From positions 1 to 64,000 of IMG/VR virus record IMGVR_UViG_3300031455_000001: 64,000 nt of DNA; one strand, given 5' to 3'. Shown one piece after another: positions 20,101-28,211 of this stretch. Below the pieces are notes generated by a model. It had not been told where the DNA came from, searched no databases, and worked only from the letters and a program-made list of their open reading frames with translations. The stretch's first letter is position 1, and each line of letters starts with the position of its first letter. Made by a program: the position numbers and the translations under genes. This DNA is from a virus.

Positions 20101-20580
20101 AAGCCTCCATATTGGAGACGCTAAACATGCAGAAGTCATAATAATATTGTCAGATGTTGATTTCAGCTCATCAAATGTAATTCTGGGGTTGTAATAAAAG
20201 TGACCATCTTCTTTTTTGTATGAGTTTGAAGTTAGTTGGTTTATTTCTTTTACTCCATCATAATTTTTGCCTATCAGCATATAGTGAAAATTGTCTCGTC
20301 CCAGAATCAGCTTTCCAGAGTCATGATCTTTCGAGATGTTTTTGGTAAGATAGATCTCATTAGCGTGTATGTATTTCATTCCTGCTTTTTCAATCGTCTG
20401 TTTCTTCCTTATCCAATTTATAACATTTCCGTGCTCAGATATAGCCATAGACCTCATACCAAGCTCTTCTGCTCGTTCCACGTAGTCTTGGTATTTTGTA
20501 ATTGAGTCTGCACTGGTTCCAGCGGTAAGATTCGATATGTCAGAGTGAAGATGGTAAATAGTGTAATTATCATTGTTCAT
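17119..20580 (-). CDS. dnaE: DNA polymerase III alpha subunit, DnaE type
   Basis: 1153 residues. The N-terminal PHP domain (about 1-290) keeps its metal residues: YHLHSD, SEHGNV, GTDTHSL. The polymerase core follows, with GYGRGSVNGSL, the catalytic PDIDIDF near 425 and LDILGV with the third acidic residue near 567. Fingers and a helix-hairpin-helix region (PFSFNHS-like AFSVNHSSPYSYIGY) are present. A very Lys-rich stretch (about 945-1050) precedes a C-terminal OB-like part. PHP at the N-terminus and the lack of an inserted exonuclease make it DnaE rather than PolC. It should replicate the phage genome. AAGGAG precedes ATG by 10 bases. Confidence 0.95.
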   Translation of the reverse strand: MNNDNYTIYHLHSDISNLTAGTSADSITKYQDYVERAEELGMRSMAISEHGNVINWIRKKQTIEKAGMKYIHANEIYLTKNISKDHDSGKLILGRDNFHYMLIGKNYDGVKEINQLTSNSYKKEDGHFYYNPRITFDELKSTSDNIIMTSACLASPIWRLYNKAYNQTTLNTVDVYAKRELEDLLNWMESNKHRMFFEIQYHNHPQQIAFNQLLLNLSSDLKIPLIAGTDTHSLNDDHARARSVFLKSKGANYGDEGVFDLTMKSYDELVEKFKDQNALPRNIYLEAIHNTNVMADMVEEFELDKTPKYPKMYDKPIEVFQKLINEGVKKRGIDKFEKKKRKEYFSRIKEEFDTYVKLDTIDYMLLQKNIIDWCHTQEIYQGYGRGSVNGSLIAYVLGITEMDSIKHKLNFFRFLNPDRISLPDIDIDFPVTRRQEVIDYLASLDGIDFAEIITLNTKALKGSIRLVGKGLDMPLNVVDEISKAVESFDGKDRIDDKWRKKYPELFEYVDLMNGVVESMGSHPSGFVVSPIDLDTHVSTVYTKESKYRVTAVNMKELDGENYVKLDILGVMNVEIVNEACRLSGIQRLTPDNMDTTDIDVWKSLRESTLGIFQIESESAHAYVKQLFSDDTLANIERNVGKVDYIDLLSMANGAIRPSGKSYRDQLARGATKDNGHVALDKLLSPTLGYLVFQEQIMNFLTEFCEHGGAEADSVRRGLSKKEGTEQFLPKIRDGFIKFMKENHNETEEHAELILESFLEVIHDASKYAFSVNHSSPYSYIGYAGAWLRYYYPLEFLTVALNLQDDKKEKTTSIMAYIKSKGYKVNPISFGNSRATYSFNKEEGSIYKGIASIAYLSAKVAEELYDLSQSKDYDKDDFVGLLIDIFETSINRNQMEILIRLDFFKKFGTKEALLEIYMTMSDNKKADTDKYPQFKEQTVEVREVVRKKVRSKKKKDKKTKHFTWKYYKSKKKKVLKRVKKAKSITKCLKIKRKEKIDKKLMKYSLSLKKDTRDERIKNIRAYEKAVRANPPKKIELYDQINFEKINLGYAISTFPEVDNSYAIVLDVNQKYTPLLTLYRINNGEEIKVKVAKKKFYTNDDGQFLYVGDVIKIASIEEKSGWKYVDGDYEKDESKKELHLNKCKVVRPSSRRQIS

Positions 20581-20595
20581 TCATATATTTCTCCT

Positions 20596-21102
20596 TTACT
20601 GTACTAACTCTTCTAATCTTTTTAACACAATTTGTCTGTCTTCTAGATATCTTTCATCTTTCCAAAGATCATGCATTTCTTTCAAGTCATTCATTGCATC
20701 TAAACATTTATCTACGGTTTCAATATGAGAATATAAAATAGTTTTGACAGGTTTCTGATTAAAAGCCTTATCAACTATTTTTTCTTTCTCGTACTTCATA
20801 TTCTCTTCACAGATAGTCATGTAGTCGGGCTTCCCAATCATTCCTTTAAATTCTCTTTCTTTCTGTATGTATGCCAATGTGTTTGTATTTTGTAGGCTAA
20901 ATCTTTTTGCTTTTAGAAGCATATTATTATGGTATGAAGATTTATATACTGTGTCCTTTGTGATTGGATATATCTGAATTAATTCATACTCATATTCAAC
21001 GTCATTTTTTAAATACCATTCACTAATATCTGCAACAATAAAGATGGCTTCACCACTTCCAATCGCTACGATATCTCCTATCCTAAATTTTTTCTTTTCC
21101 AA
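20596..21102 (-). CDS. Unknown protein upstream of the polymerase gene
   Basis: 168 residues, TTG start behind AAGGAGGAG. The N-terminus (FRIGDIVAIGSGEAIFIVADI) looks like a small SH3-type beta barrel. The C-terminal half is helical and charged. It is 15 bases from the polymerase gene and probably co-transcribed, so a replication link is possible. No family recognised. Confidence 0.6.
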   Translation of the reverse strand: MEKKKFRIGDIVAIGSGEAIFIVADISEWYLKNDVEYEYELIQIYPITKDTVYKSSYHNNMLLKAKRFSLQNTNTLAYIQKEREFKGMIGKPDYMTICEENMKYEKEKIVDKAFNQKPVKTILYSHIETVDKCLDAMNDLKEMHDLWKDERYLEDRQIVLKRLEELVQ

Positions 21103-21133
21103 AATTTAACTTTCTCCTCCTTAAAGTAGAAAC

Positions 21134-21161
21134 AACCTGTTATATATAATTATAACAGGTT
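21134..21161 (-). terminator. Hairpin after the thymidine kinase gene
   Basis: AACCTGTTATA and TATAACAGGTT pair over 11 bases. The -10 of the 21149 promoter lies inside one arm. The U-tract is poor (GTTGTTTCT), so it may be a partial terminator. Confidence 0.45.
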
Positions 21162-21177
21162 TTCATTAAAAAATCAA
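21149..21177 (-). promoter_or_regulatory. Candidate promoter for the polymerase operon
   Basis: TTGATT at 21172-21177, a 17-base spacer, TATAAT at 21149-21154. The spacer does not match the common family. The -35 overlaps the thymidine kinase stop codon. Confidence 0.5.
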
Positions 21178-21779
21178 TTTATATCATTATATTTTGCGTT
21201 AGAAGAGTTGATTTTTTCTGTATTGTAGCAAGATCTACACACGCTTTCATATATATCAGTATCCCCAATATGAATAGGATTGCCTTCAAATACGTATTTT
21301 TTATTTGACTTTCTAAGGTGATGAGTAGCCTTCTTTCCACATTTAACACAAGGGGATTTAAGCTCTCTTATGCTATCTGCCATCTCAACCATTCTTTTCG
21401 ACCCTTCAAACTGAAAGCCAAGATAATCCAATAGAAGACCATAGGCAAATACTGATATACCTAATTCATCAACAACCCTAGATAACTCCTCAACATTATT
21501 GTCAGATAAGAAATTAACCTCATCTACAAATACAAAGTCTGGGCGTTCATTCTTAATGTATTCAAATATGCTGAATGAATCATCTATAAGGATCGATTCA
21601 AGTCTTGTGTTTAATGCTCTTGATTTAACTACACCCGTATCCCTTGTGTCTAGTCTAGGTTTTAAAACCAACACCCTATTACCTTGTTCTCTTAAATTAT
21701 ATACTTGCATGATAATGTGAGCAGATTTTCCAGAGTTCATAACACTATGGTAAAAATATAATTTATTATTATTTGCCAT
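21174..21779 (-). CDS. tdk: Thymidine kinase, type II
   Basis: 201 residues. The P-loop is SVMNSGKS (Lys18, Ser19) and the Walker B plus catalytic Glu is FVFVDEVNF (Asp86, Glu87). A zinc site is formed by Cys144, Cys147, Cys181 and Cys184. The family phosphorylates thymidine to dTMP and so salvages thymidine for phage DNA. It overlaps nothing but directly follows the HD gene, within the nucleotide-supply cluster. Confidence 0.95.
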   Translation of the reverse strand: MANNNKLYFYHSVMNSGKSAHIIMQVYNLREQGNRVLVLKPRLDTRDTGVVKSRALNTRLESILIDDSFSIFEYIKNERPDFVFVDEVNFLSDNNVEELSRVVDELGISVFAYGLLLDYLGFQFEGSKRMVEMADSIRELKSPCVKCGKKATHHLRKSNKKYVFEGNPIHIGDTDIYESVCRSCYNTEKINSSNAKYNDIN

Positions 21780-21780
21780 T

Positions 21781-22629
21781 CTACTCTACCTCTTTTACCG
21801 AATAATTTACCACTTCTTTCATCTCATCTTCGAATGTTAAAAATGCAATGTCATCAGACACGTTATCTTCTTTAATAATATCCATCACATCACGCCTTGG
21901 AGATAGATAGTAATACTCATATGCAGACTCACGTGCATAGTCAAGCGCACTTTTCTCATCTTTAAACTCTAATACATCGGTATAGCTAAAATTCTCATCT
22001 TTGAATGATACATAGATTTCAAAAGTTTTTAATTTTAATTCCATATCTTTCACCTCACTATTCTCTTTTTCATATTCTTTTTTAATCTTGTGAAATGCCG
22101 ATAATAATTCTTTGTGTATTAAATCAGCACTTTGCTCATTTTTGCCAATCGTAAAATAATCATCCTCAATAATGTTTTCGAATACCATGTCATTAATGAA
22201 ATCTTGATATGTATGAAGTGTAAGATCTCTCATTTCCATAACAAGCATTGTTCTATCGATTCTTTTGATTGCGTCATAATCATTTGCCGTCATAGGCTCT
22301 AAGCCAAAATGATCCATGACAGCTCCTTCTACTTGCGCTTCGATATTTCTAAAATCTGGGATAATCTTTTTAAGAGGTGTTGGGCAATCTCCTACATAAG
22401 CTTCTGTGAAATCATGTACAAGCCAATACATTTTATGTCTTGCACTGTAGTTCATTTCTTCAGCAATAATCAAACCAATCAAAGTATGCTCTCCAACACT
22501 ATATGCACGTGATGAATGCCCTAGAAATCTGCTTATTCTAGAGATGGATTGCAAAATATCATCTAGATCAATGTCTTCTTTTGTTAAATTGTAGTAGCTA
22601 ATTTTATTCCCTTTGTATGTCACTAACAT
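21781..22629 (-). CDS. HD-domain hydrolase, YfbR/5'-nucleotidase-like
   Basis: 282 residues from ATG 22629, behind AGGAGTGG; a longer frame upstream lacks a site. An HD domain spans about 25-170 (SVGEHTLIGL, LVHDFTEAYVGDCPTPLK, then IKRIDRTML), close to YfbR-like nucleotidases acting on deoxynucleoside monophosphates. A C-terminal domain of about 75 residues (from MELKLKTFEIYVSF) is a separate alpha/beta unit. Its neighbours make dTMP, so pool balancing is the likely role. Substrate is not visible from sequence. Confidence 0.75.
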   Translation of the reverse strand: MLVTYKGNKISYYNLTKEDIDLDDILQSISRISRFLGHSSRAYSVGEHTLIGLIIAEEMNYSARHKMYWLVHDFTEAYVGDCPTPLKKIIPDFRNIEAQVEGAVMDHFGLEPMTANDYDAIKRIDRTMLVMEMRDLTLHTYQDFINDMVFENIIEDDYFTIGKNEQSADLIHKELLSAFHKIKKEYEKENSEVKDMELKLKTFEIYVSFKDENFSYTDVLEFKDEKSALDYARESAYEYYYLSPRRDVMDIIKEDNVSDDIAFLTFEDEMKEVVNYSVKEVE

Positions 22630-22649
22630 TGAATCCACTCCTAATAAAA

Positions 22650-22674
22650 GTGACAGATAATAATATCCTGCCAC
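22650..22674 (-). terminator. Weak hairpin after the first ClpP-like gene
   Basis: GTGGCAG and CTGTCAC pair with one G-U, followed by TTTTATT on the minus strand. It is only 7 bases long, so weak. Confidence 0.3.
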
Positions 22675-22695
22675 TAATTTTGTTTTAATTTGTAT

Positions 22696-23313
22696 TTAAT
22701 TTGCTGATTCTGAAATTTCTGCCAACACTTGCTCGTATTCTTCAGCAGACACAATATCTAATTTCTTCTCTGGTTTTTTCAATACTTCATCTACAATACC
22801 CAACTTCTTAGCTTGCTTTGCAGACATAAAGAAATTCTTTTTCATTTTGCGAATTTCAGCTAGTTGAAATTCAGAAAGTTGAGTTCTTTCATACATCAAA
22901 CTGTCATACATACGTTGTAGCAGATCACATTCAACTTGTGCATCTTCATGCTCAGTAATATGACCCATCATCCCATAAGAAATAGAATGATACATATATC
23001 TAGTATGTCGTGCGGAAATTCTAATGTCACCAGCAATGAAAATGGCTAGAGCCATTGAAGCAACTTGACCCATTCCATATGTGATAATAGGCGTGTCAGA
23101 TGCTTCCATTGCCCCGATAATTGCAAACCCATCTGTGACACTCCCTCCATTAGAATTAATGATCAGCTCAATGGGTTCTGGCTCATACCCTACCAATGCA
23201 TTTTTTCTATCAAAATCATACTGGTTGATATCCATGATGTGACTGATAACCGCACCAGCAACATCATGATTGATCTCTGTCGAAATAATAATACTTCTGC
23301 TAAAATCCTTCAT
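22696..23313 (-). CDS. ClpP-like serine protease with altered triad
   Basis: 205 residues of ClpP fold: INSNGGSVTDG, the nucleophile Ser86 in GQVASMAL, and His109 in RYMYHS. At the place of the third residue (RDxFxSA in normal ClpP) this protein has KKNFFMSA, that is Asn160 instead of Asp. The second ClpP-like protein at 35633 has identical spacing but keeps Asp. It might have reduced or altered activity, or mix with host or phage ClpP rings. No Clp ATPase gene is in the window. It sits between DHFR and the HD gene. AGGAG precedes ATG. Confidence 0.85.
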   Translation of the reverse strand: MKDFSRSIIISTEINHDVAGAVISHIMDINQYDFDRKNALVGYEPEPIELIINSNGGSVTDGFAIIGAMEASDTPIITYGMGQVASMALAIFIAGDIRISARHTRYMYHSISYGMMGHITEHEDAQVECDLLQRMYDSLMYERTQLSEFQLAEIRKMKKNFFMSAKQAKKLGIVDEVLKKPEKKLDIVSAEEYEQVLAEISESAN

Positions 23314-23326
23314 TCAACAAACACTC

Positions 23327-23896
23327 CTATTCCTCTGAAATATCCACTTTTTCTTCTTGTGTTTGCTGTTTTTCTTGCTCTTGTTTAGCCAATTGTTCTC
23401 TAGATAGAGATCTCTCATATGTAGCAAATGTAAAAGAATGCTTATGTTTTTTATCTTCTTCATTTTTTTGTGCATTGACTAATTTCCATTCCCTAATGTC
23501 TATTTCTGGGAAAAATGTTCTTGCGCTTATCTCAATTGCGTGAACATGAGTAATAATTAACTTATCAGCAATTGGCATGAACTGCTTATAAATTTCTCCT
23601 CCACCAATAATGTAAACATCTTTATCTTTTGAGAGTTCCAAGACTTCATCTATAGAATGTAAAACTTTTGTCCGTCCTGTAATTGCATAGTCTCTATCAT
23701 TAGATAATACATAGTTCTTTCTTTTAGGTAGAGGTTTCACTGGTAAAGACTCCCAAGTTTTTCTACCCATGACAACATGCTTTCCACTTGTTGTGCTTTT
23801 GAAATGCTTTAAATCTTTTGGTAAATCGAATAGTAATTCGCCTCTGGCATTACCAATTCCCCAATTCATATCTGTCACAGCAACCATAATAATCAT
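23327..23896 (-). CDS. folA: Dihydrofolate reductase
   Basis: 189 residues. IIMVAVTDMNWGIGNARGELLF is the usual opening; HVVMGRKTWESLP and VYIIGGGEIYKQFMP are the cofactor and substrate motifs. It regenerates tetrahydrofolate used by the thymidylate synthase two genes upstream. The last 30 residues are a Gln/Glu-rich tail beyond the normal end (EQEKQQTQEEK). Confidence 0.95.
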   Translation of the reverse strand: MIIMVAVTDMNWGIGNARGELLFDLPKDLKHFKSTTSGKHVVMGRKTWESLPVKPLPKRKNYVLSNDRDYAITGRTKVLHSIDEVLELSKDKDVYIIGGGEIYKQFMPIADKLIITHVHAIEISARTFFPEIDIREWKLVNAQKNEEDKKHKHSFTFATYERSLSREQLAKQEQEKQQTQEEKVDISEE

Positions 23897-23909
23897 CTAA
23901 TTTTCCTTT

Positions 23910-24365
23910 CTATTTCCAAAATTGATACCACTTTTTATTAGGTTCTGAGTTTTCTTTCTCTCTTTGTTTTCTTTCTTCTTTTAATTCTTCTTCAGCACAT
24001 TTATAATCGTGCATTTTTTCTTTAAATCTTTTTTCGGCTGAAACTTTTGATTCAATGGTTTTTTGCGTTTCAAGCTCTTTAAGGTAATCGGTATAATACA
24101 GATACTCACCGCTTGTACTTCTTACGACTTTTTTAACTCTGGTTGTTATTTCTAAATCTTCTATAAAAACAATCTCATTAATTTTAAAAGGAGGATTGTC
24201 AAAGTCACAAACATGCAACTTGATTTCCCTGCGTGTTGTTTCGTCAAAAGTTTTATTAATGAAGGGTTTATCATAAGGATTTTTTCTATGGTAATAATTG
24301 GGGTAAAATGAAACAACGTGGCGAATTTCGACCTCTTCACCAAAAAATACTGCTTTATGAGTCAT
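23910..24365 (-). CDS. Unknown protein between thyA and folA
   Basis: 151 residues. The first 90 are beta-rich; a charged coiled coil follows and ends in KKWYQFWK, an aromatic tail seen on several phage proteins. GGAGG precedes ATG, 2 bases from the thymidylate synthase stop. No family recognised. Confidence 0.55.
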   Translation of the reverse strand: MTHKAVFFGEEVEIRHVVSFYPNYYHRKNPYDKPFINKTFDETTRREIKLHVCDFDNPPFKINEIVFIEDLEITTRVKKVVRSTSGEYLYYTDYLKELETQKTIESKVSAEKRFKEKMHDYKCAEEELKEERKQREKENSEPNKKWYQFWK

Positions 24366-24366
24366 A

Positions 24367-25275
24367 TTAGATAGCTACCTCCATATTTATCTTTTCTCCA
24401 TATTTGTAATTAATCAATTTAAAATCATCAATTGTAAAATCATAAAAATCTTTCACATCTGGATTAATCCAAAGGGTAGGAGCTTCATATGTATTCCTTG
24501 ATGTTTGTTCTTGCAAAGGTTCGAAGTGACGATCATAAACATGTGCATCACCAATGTTAAATATGTATTCGCCAAGCTCATATCCTGTCACTTGTGCGAT
24601 CATTCTCTGCAAAACATTATACTGAAATACATTAAATGGATTTCCTAATGCCATATCATTCGAGCGACAACGCACTTCTAGGCTTAGTTTGTTTTGTTTG
24701 ACATACCATTGAGTCTCATATACGCAAGGGGTCAGAGCCATGTGATCTAAATCATCTGGATTCCAGAGAGTGCTGATGTGTCTGCGAGAAGCAGGATTAT
24801 GTTTAAGTTGATATAGAAGATAATCAACTTGATCAACTGTGAAATATGATTTTCTCCAACGTAAATGAAATTTCCCATTTGGCATTGAATCTGAATCCCA
24901 AACAGTATCTTTAGTCCACACTAACTTTCTATTTTTCTTACCGAGTTGATAGCCGTAAGCCTTGCCAATTGTTCCATCTGGAAACTCCCACTGATTCCAG
25001 ATATTTACTCCCATATCACGAAGGTCTTGAACCTTATTAGATTTCATTTGCCAAATCCAAAGAAGTTCTTTAATAGCTGTTTTCCATGCCACAAACTTTG
25101 TTGTTAGTATAGGTACTTCTGAGTTATCAAATCTAAATTGCTGTGAGATAATCGACTTTGTATGAGCAGGAGTTCCATCTGTCCATACTGTTCTGACTTT
25201 TTCATTTTCATCTGATATTCCATTTTGTAGAATGTCAGAAATAATCTGATTGTATTGCAAATCTGCTTGACTCAT
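24367..25275 (-). CDS. thyA: Thymidylate synthase, ThyA type
   Basis: 302 residues, full length. Cys184 in LTPC is the nucleophile; RRHISTLWNPDD, RSNDMALGNPFNVFQY and GDAHVYDRHFE are the family motifs. It makes dTMP from dUMP with methylene-tetrahydrofolate. Together with DHFR, dUTPase-like protein and ribonucleotide reductase it gives the phage its own dTTP route. Confidence 0.97.
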   Translation of the reverse strand: MSQADLQYNQIISDILQNGISDENEKVRTVWTDGTPAHTKSIISQQFRFDNSEVPILTTKFVAWKTAIKELLWIWQMKSNKVQDLRDMGVNIWNQWEFPDGTIGKAYGYQLGKKNRKLVWTKDTVWDSDSMPNGKFHLRWRKSYFTVDQVDYLLYQLKHNPASRRHISTLWNPDDLDHMALTPCVYETQWYVKQNKLSLEVRCRSNDMALGNPFNVFQYNVLQRMIAQVTGYELGEYIFNIGDAHVYDRHFEPLQEQTSRNTYEAPTLWINPDVKDFYDFTIDDFKLINYKYGEKINMEVAI

Positions 25276-25547
25276 TATTTTTTATCCTTAATTCTTTTTT
25301 CTAATTTATCATTAAATGAATCTAAATTCTTGCTCAATGAATCTAAAACATCAAAAGTCTTGTCTTTACGTGAACTTAAAAGTAATGCAAGTTGCTTTAA
25401 AGCACCGAAAACACCAAATAAGAAATAGTATCCCGATGTAGAAAGCTCTTTGTTAAAAACTTCTAACATTCCCTGCATAACCACAGCGTCAAATCCAAAG
25501 AGACTCAAAATCAATCCACCTAATAATGAAAGAGTAATTGCTAACAT
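25275..25547 (-). CDS. Small membrane protein
   Basis: 90 residues. Two hydrophobic segments (about 2-22 and 40-58, FLFGVFGALKQLALLL) are followed by a charged tail. Its stop overlaps the thyA start and its own start overlaps the previous stop, so translation is coupled. Function unknown. Confidence 0.6.
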   Translation of the reverse strand: MLAITLSLLGGLILSLFGFDAVVMQGMLEVFNKELSTSGYYFLFGVFGALKQLALLLSSRKDKTFDVLDSLSKNLDSFNDKLEKRIKDKK

Positions 25548-25936
25548 TATACTTTACCTCCTCTATCCCGCACTGCGTAAATACTCACTTTTCTATTTGT
25601 AAATTCACAGGTCTTTTTCCCTACGACTTTAACTAATCCACGTTCAAACAATTCTTTCAATCGTGGATGTACGCTGTTTCGTTCTGGAGTTGCAACCTGA
25701 CCCATTCTATACAAATACACTGAAAGCTCTTTTGCTGTTGAACCATTACCACCGTTATATGTTGAAAGAGTTAAGTAAACCAACTTCTGTCGCTCTCCAA
25801 GACCAGCAATAATACGCTCATCTTCAGTGCTAACAATTTTCTCCTGCTTAACTTCGCTCTTTTTAGCTACTACCTTTTCTTCTTTTTCCTCAACTTGAGA
25901 AAATTTAAATCTTGGCAAAACCTTAGTAATATCCAC
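25547..25936 (-). CDS. Winged-helix DNA-binding protein
   Basis: 129 residues, GTG start behind AGGAG. After a charged 35-residue N-terminus, residues 42-129 form a winged helix: RQKLVYLTLSTY, TAKELSVYLYRMG, NSVHPRLKELFERGLV and a beta wing (TNRKVSIYAVRDRG). It is probably a phage regulator or replication accessory. Confidence 0.7.
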   Translation of the reverse strand: MDITKVLPRFKFSQVEEKEEKVVAKKSEVKQEKIVSTEDERIIAGLGERQKLVYLTLSTYNGGNGSTAKELSVYLYRMGQVATPERNSVHPRLKELFERGLVKVVGKKTCEFTNRKVSIYAVRDRGGKV

Positions 25937-25947
25937 TCAATCATCTC

Positions 25948-26412
25948 CTAATCTTCTGGTAAGTATTCCCAATTTACTTTCAACACATGAGAATCTTTTA
26001 TAATGTGTTCATTTCCACAATCCTTACAATATATTGTGTCGTCATCTACTTCATTTACTTTTTTACTACTGCAAGATGGACACTCCCCTAAATTAAATGA
26101 TCCGTCAATCCTAGTAAATTCATTAGCAGAAGTAGCTCTGTCCTTCAGTGATTGACCAAATTTCTCACAAGCCTTCTTAACTGTGTTCACGTTGATGTCT
26201 AGTTCACTTGCAATTGCACTTCTCGGCACTCCATTGATATCTCTCTCTGCAATAGTCTTCTTGAAATCATCTGTGAACGTTCTTTTATTGCGATTATCTT
26301 CTTTATATGTAATGAGAATATTTTTAACGTTTGTATATGTTGTGTTGAATTTTTCTGTAATTGTAGTTAATTCTTTACCATCCATGTACGCCTCTAGAAT
26401 TTCTTCCTTCAA
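25948..26412 (-). CDS. HTH protein with zinc ribbon
   Basis: 154 residues, TTG start behind AAAGGAG. Two helix-turn-helix units (about 5-35 and 45-85, RSAIASELDINVNTVKKACE) are followed by a zinc ribbon with CPSCSSKK and CKDCGNEH. This combination suggests a DNA-binding transcription or recombination factor. It is the first gene after the 26432 promoter. Confidence 0.75.
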   Translation of the reverse strand: MKEEILEAYMDGKELTTITEKFNTTYTNVKNILITYKEDNRNKRTFTDDFKKTIAERDINGVPRSAIASELDINVNTVKKACEKFGQSLKDRATSANEFTRIDGSFNLGECPSCSSKKVNEVDDDTIYCKDCGNEHIIKDSHVLKVNWEYLPED

Positions 26413-26431
26413 TACATAATCTCCTTTCTGT

Positions 26432-26460
26432 TTTATACTATAATATTTTGTATTTGTTAA
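26432..26460 (-). promoter_or_regulatory. Promoter for the HTH/thyA/folA operon
   Basis: TTAACA at 26455-26460, spacer AATACAAAATATTATAG, TATAAA at 26432-26437. The first CDS starts 20 bases beyond the -10. Confidence 0.65.
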
Positions 26461-26496
26461 ATTCTACTTTCTTTCATGTTTTCACTTAAACTTCAA

Positions 26497-26512
26497 TGTT
26501 TCACGTGAAACA
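26497..26512. other. parS-like centromere site 1 (exact)
   Basis: TGTTTCACGTGAAACA, a perfect palindrome and exact match to the Spo0J/ParB site. It lies in the gap between the gene ending at 26524 and the 26432 promoter. Confidence 0.9.
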
Positions 26513-26523
26513 ATTTAATCTTC

Positions 26524-26895
26524 TTATTTTAAATATTCTAGCTCTGCTAGTTCGTCTGGAATATAAATATCAAAAATCGTATCATTCCAATATCTCTTAC
26601 TAGCAATATCAGCATTGTACTCAGCTATTTTCTGAGCAATCGTTGCTCTTTCGTACTCACTGAGATCTTGCGATCTACTTTCTTCATAACTTTCTTTGAG
26701 TGCATGATATCTTTCTACTTCTGCCAAGCCGCCATAATACATAAATGGTAATGGCATCAATAAGCTTAGAAGAGCAAGCGTTGAGATAGTAAACGATAAA
26801 ATTGCTAAATTGCTAAGATCATTGCGTTCCATCCATACATAAGAAGCGACAGTAGACAGTGTTAATAAGGTGATCAAGATTGCAAATGACAGCAT
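26524..26895 (-). CDS. Two-helix membrane protein
   Basis: 123 residues. Membrane helices at about 2-20 and 28-53 precede a helical cytoplasmic part with a conserved-looking stretch (YNADIASKRYWNDTIFD). It is flanked on both sides by exact parS sites. AAAGGAG precedes ATG. Function unknown. Confidence 0.6.
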   Translation of the reverse strand: MLSFAILITLLTLSTVASYVWMERNDLSNLAILSFTISTLALLSLLMPLPFMYYGGLAEVERYHALKESYEESRSQDLSEYERATIAQKIAEYNADIASKRYWNDTIFDIYIPDELAELEYLK

Positions 26896-26926
26896 ATTAT
26901 ATTCTCCTTTTGATTAATGTTTTTAT

Positions 26927-26942
26927 TGTTTCACGTGAAACA
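26927..26942. other. parS-like centromere site 2 (exact)
   Basis: TGTTTCACGTGAAACA in the leader of the 26524-26895 gene, 31 bases before its ATG. The rest of the 26943-27085 gap holds only an open stretch without a start codon and the 27090 promoter. Confidence 0.9.
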
Positions 26943-27089
26943 TTTATTACTATTCTTCACAACTAGACACTTGCGAAGCATTTAAGGTGTTTAAATCATA
27001 ATCTGTGTGAGCCAGCACCGCTTTAGCTAAAATAAAACCGTTATCAATACGACTTCCAACATATCAAAACCCCTTTCTTGTATAAATTA

Positions 27090-27118
27090 ATTATATCATT
27101 ATTTTATGCTTTTGTAAA
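27090..27118 (-). promoter_or_regulatory. Promoter for the membrane protein at 26524
   Basis: TTTACA at 27113-27118, spacer AAAGCATAAAATAATGA, TATAAT at 27090-27095. It is just downstream of the 27126 stop. The leader of about 190 bases contains parS site 2. Confidence 0.75.
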
Positions 27119-27125
27119 GTATTAT

Positions 27126-27614
27126 TTAAACTCGGTCTGCATTTTTATTTATCTCTACCTTGAGAATACCCTGATCTAAACAAACGTTATAAGACATATA
27201 ACTATTATTCCATTGATCTTCATCGTTCCAAGGTACATATATCGATGCTAAACTTTTATTTTCACTATCTAGAATATCAATAGATGCGATATCATTACAA
27301 TTAAGTATTCTCCCCAATATTTCTGGGCGGTCTTCTACGTTATTACTCAACGGGTTTCCTACATACATACCAAGAGGCTCATCATATTTTGATGGATTAT
27401 AATTAAGATCTTCTGCATCGTCAAAAATGATAGAAAAGGAGATATAATCTGTTTCATACACATTTTTGTCGATGTAGTTTTTGCCATAAAAAGAGGCTTC
27501 CCTTAGTGTGCCAGCATCAAAACTGTAAAATCTGTCAATAGGGATTGTTATTGATTCTACATTCTCAAATACAATATCTATATATTTGACTTCAGCTTTT
27601 ATATTTTCAAACAT
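27126..27614 (-). CDS. Unknown acidic protein
   Basis: 162 residues from ATG 27614 behind AGGGGTGG; the longer frame to 27734 overlaps a real upstream gene. It is beta-rich with many Asp and aromatic residues (YIDIVFENVESITIPIDRFY) and resembles no family I know. It ends the operon at the 27090 promoter. Confidence 0.6.
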   Translation of the reverse strand: MFENIKAEVKYIDIVFENVESITIPIDRFYSFDAGTLREASFYGKNYIDKNVYETDYISFSIIFDDAEDLNYNPSKYDEPLGMYVGNPLSNNVEDRPEILGRILNCNDIASIDILDSENKSLASIYVPWNDEDQWNNSYMSYNVCLDQGILKVEINKNADRV

Positions 27615-27624
27615 AATACCACCC

Positions 27625-27792
27625 CTATTCAGTCCATTCATATGCATCAATGAATAGTTCATGATTTTTATTTTCACAATACTCTTCTGGATCACACAAA
27701 TAAGATTGTGAAAACTTGTTCGGAGTACCGACAAATCTTAAGCAAAGCTCTTTCAATTCGCATTTTTCGTTTTTACACATTGCAATATCCAT
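27625..27792 (-). CDS. Small Cys-rich protein
   Basis: 55 residues, ATG 27792. Cysteines at 6, 11, 17, 33 and 39 (MCKNEKCELKELCLRF, then YLCDPEEYCE) suggest a zinc-bound fold common in phage small proteins. It fills the gap between its neighbours exactly, with short spacing. Function unknown. Confidence 0.65.
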   Translation of the reverse strand: MDIAMCKNEKCELKELCLRFVGTPNKFSQSYLCDPEEYCENKNHELFIDAYEWTE

Positions 27793-27805
27793 TGTTTACA
27801 CGCCC

Positions 27806-28159
27806 TTAATTTTCATCTATTTGTTCAAAACTTACTGATTCTGAATAATAACCATTTGAGGAGCCATACCAGCGAATAGTGACATATCCCTTTACTGTAG
27901 CAAGCTTGTAGAAAGTCCATGTGGTGCTACCCCAATCATCCTCTTTTTGCTCAGCAGACACCTCAGCCATTGTAATAGGACTTCCGATTAAATCGTCTAA
28001 ATCACCTGCGATATCTTCAACCCATACTGATTCACAACAGTCTTGATAGTGATACATCCTATAGGCTTCACCAGACGATGTGTAAAAGTATAACTCATCT
28101 GAATCAACCTCTTCTATCTTAGTTAGCGTCTTATTCATTAGCTCTTCAAAATAACTCAA
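27806..28159 (-). CDS. DUF7448-like protein
   Basis: 117 residues. The motif [21 protein letters not shown] followed by [11 protein letters not shown] is that of the DUF7448 family found in phages and some bacteria. Function of that family is unknown. The fold is probably a beta sandwich with two adjacent Cys at its centre. Confidence 0.7.
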   Translation of the reverse strand: MSYFEELMNKTLTKIEEVDSDELYFYTSSGEAYRMYHYQDCCESVWVEDIAGDLDDLIGSPITMAEVSAEQKEDDWGSTTWTFYKLATVKGYVTIRWYGSSNGYYSESVSFEQIDEN

Positions 28160-28211
28160 ACCACATCATCTCCCGTATTGTTTGTCGACTCACTCTGCAA
28201 GAGACATGTGA

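Noticed and set aside
26950-27060. Open frame of 36 codons on the minus strand that reads like protein (GFILAKAVLAHTDYDLN)
   Set aside because: It has no ATG, GTG or TTG in frame; the only ATG with a ribosome site is in another frame and stops after 11 codons. It may be a decayed gene, but I cannot support it as a CDS.
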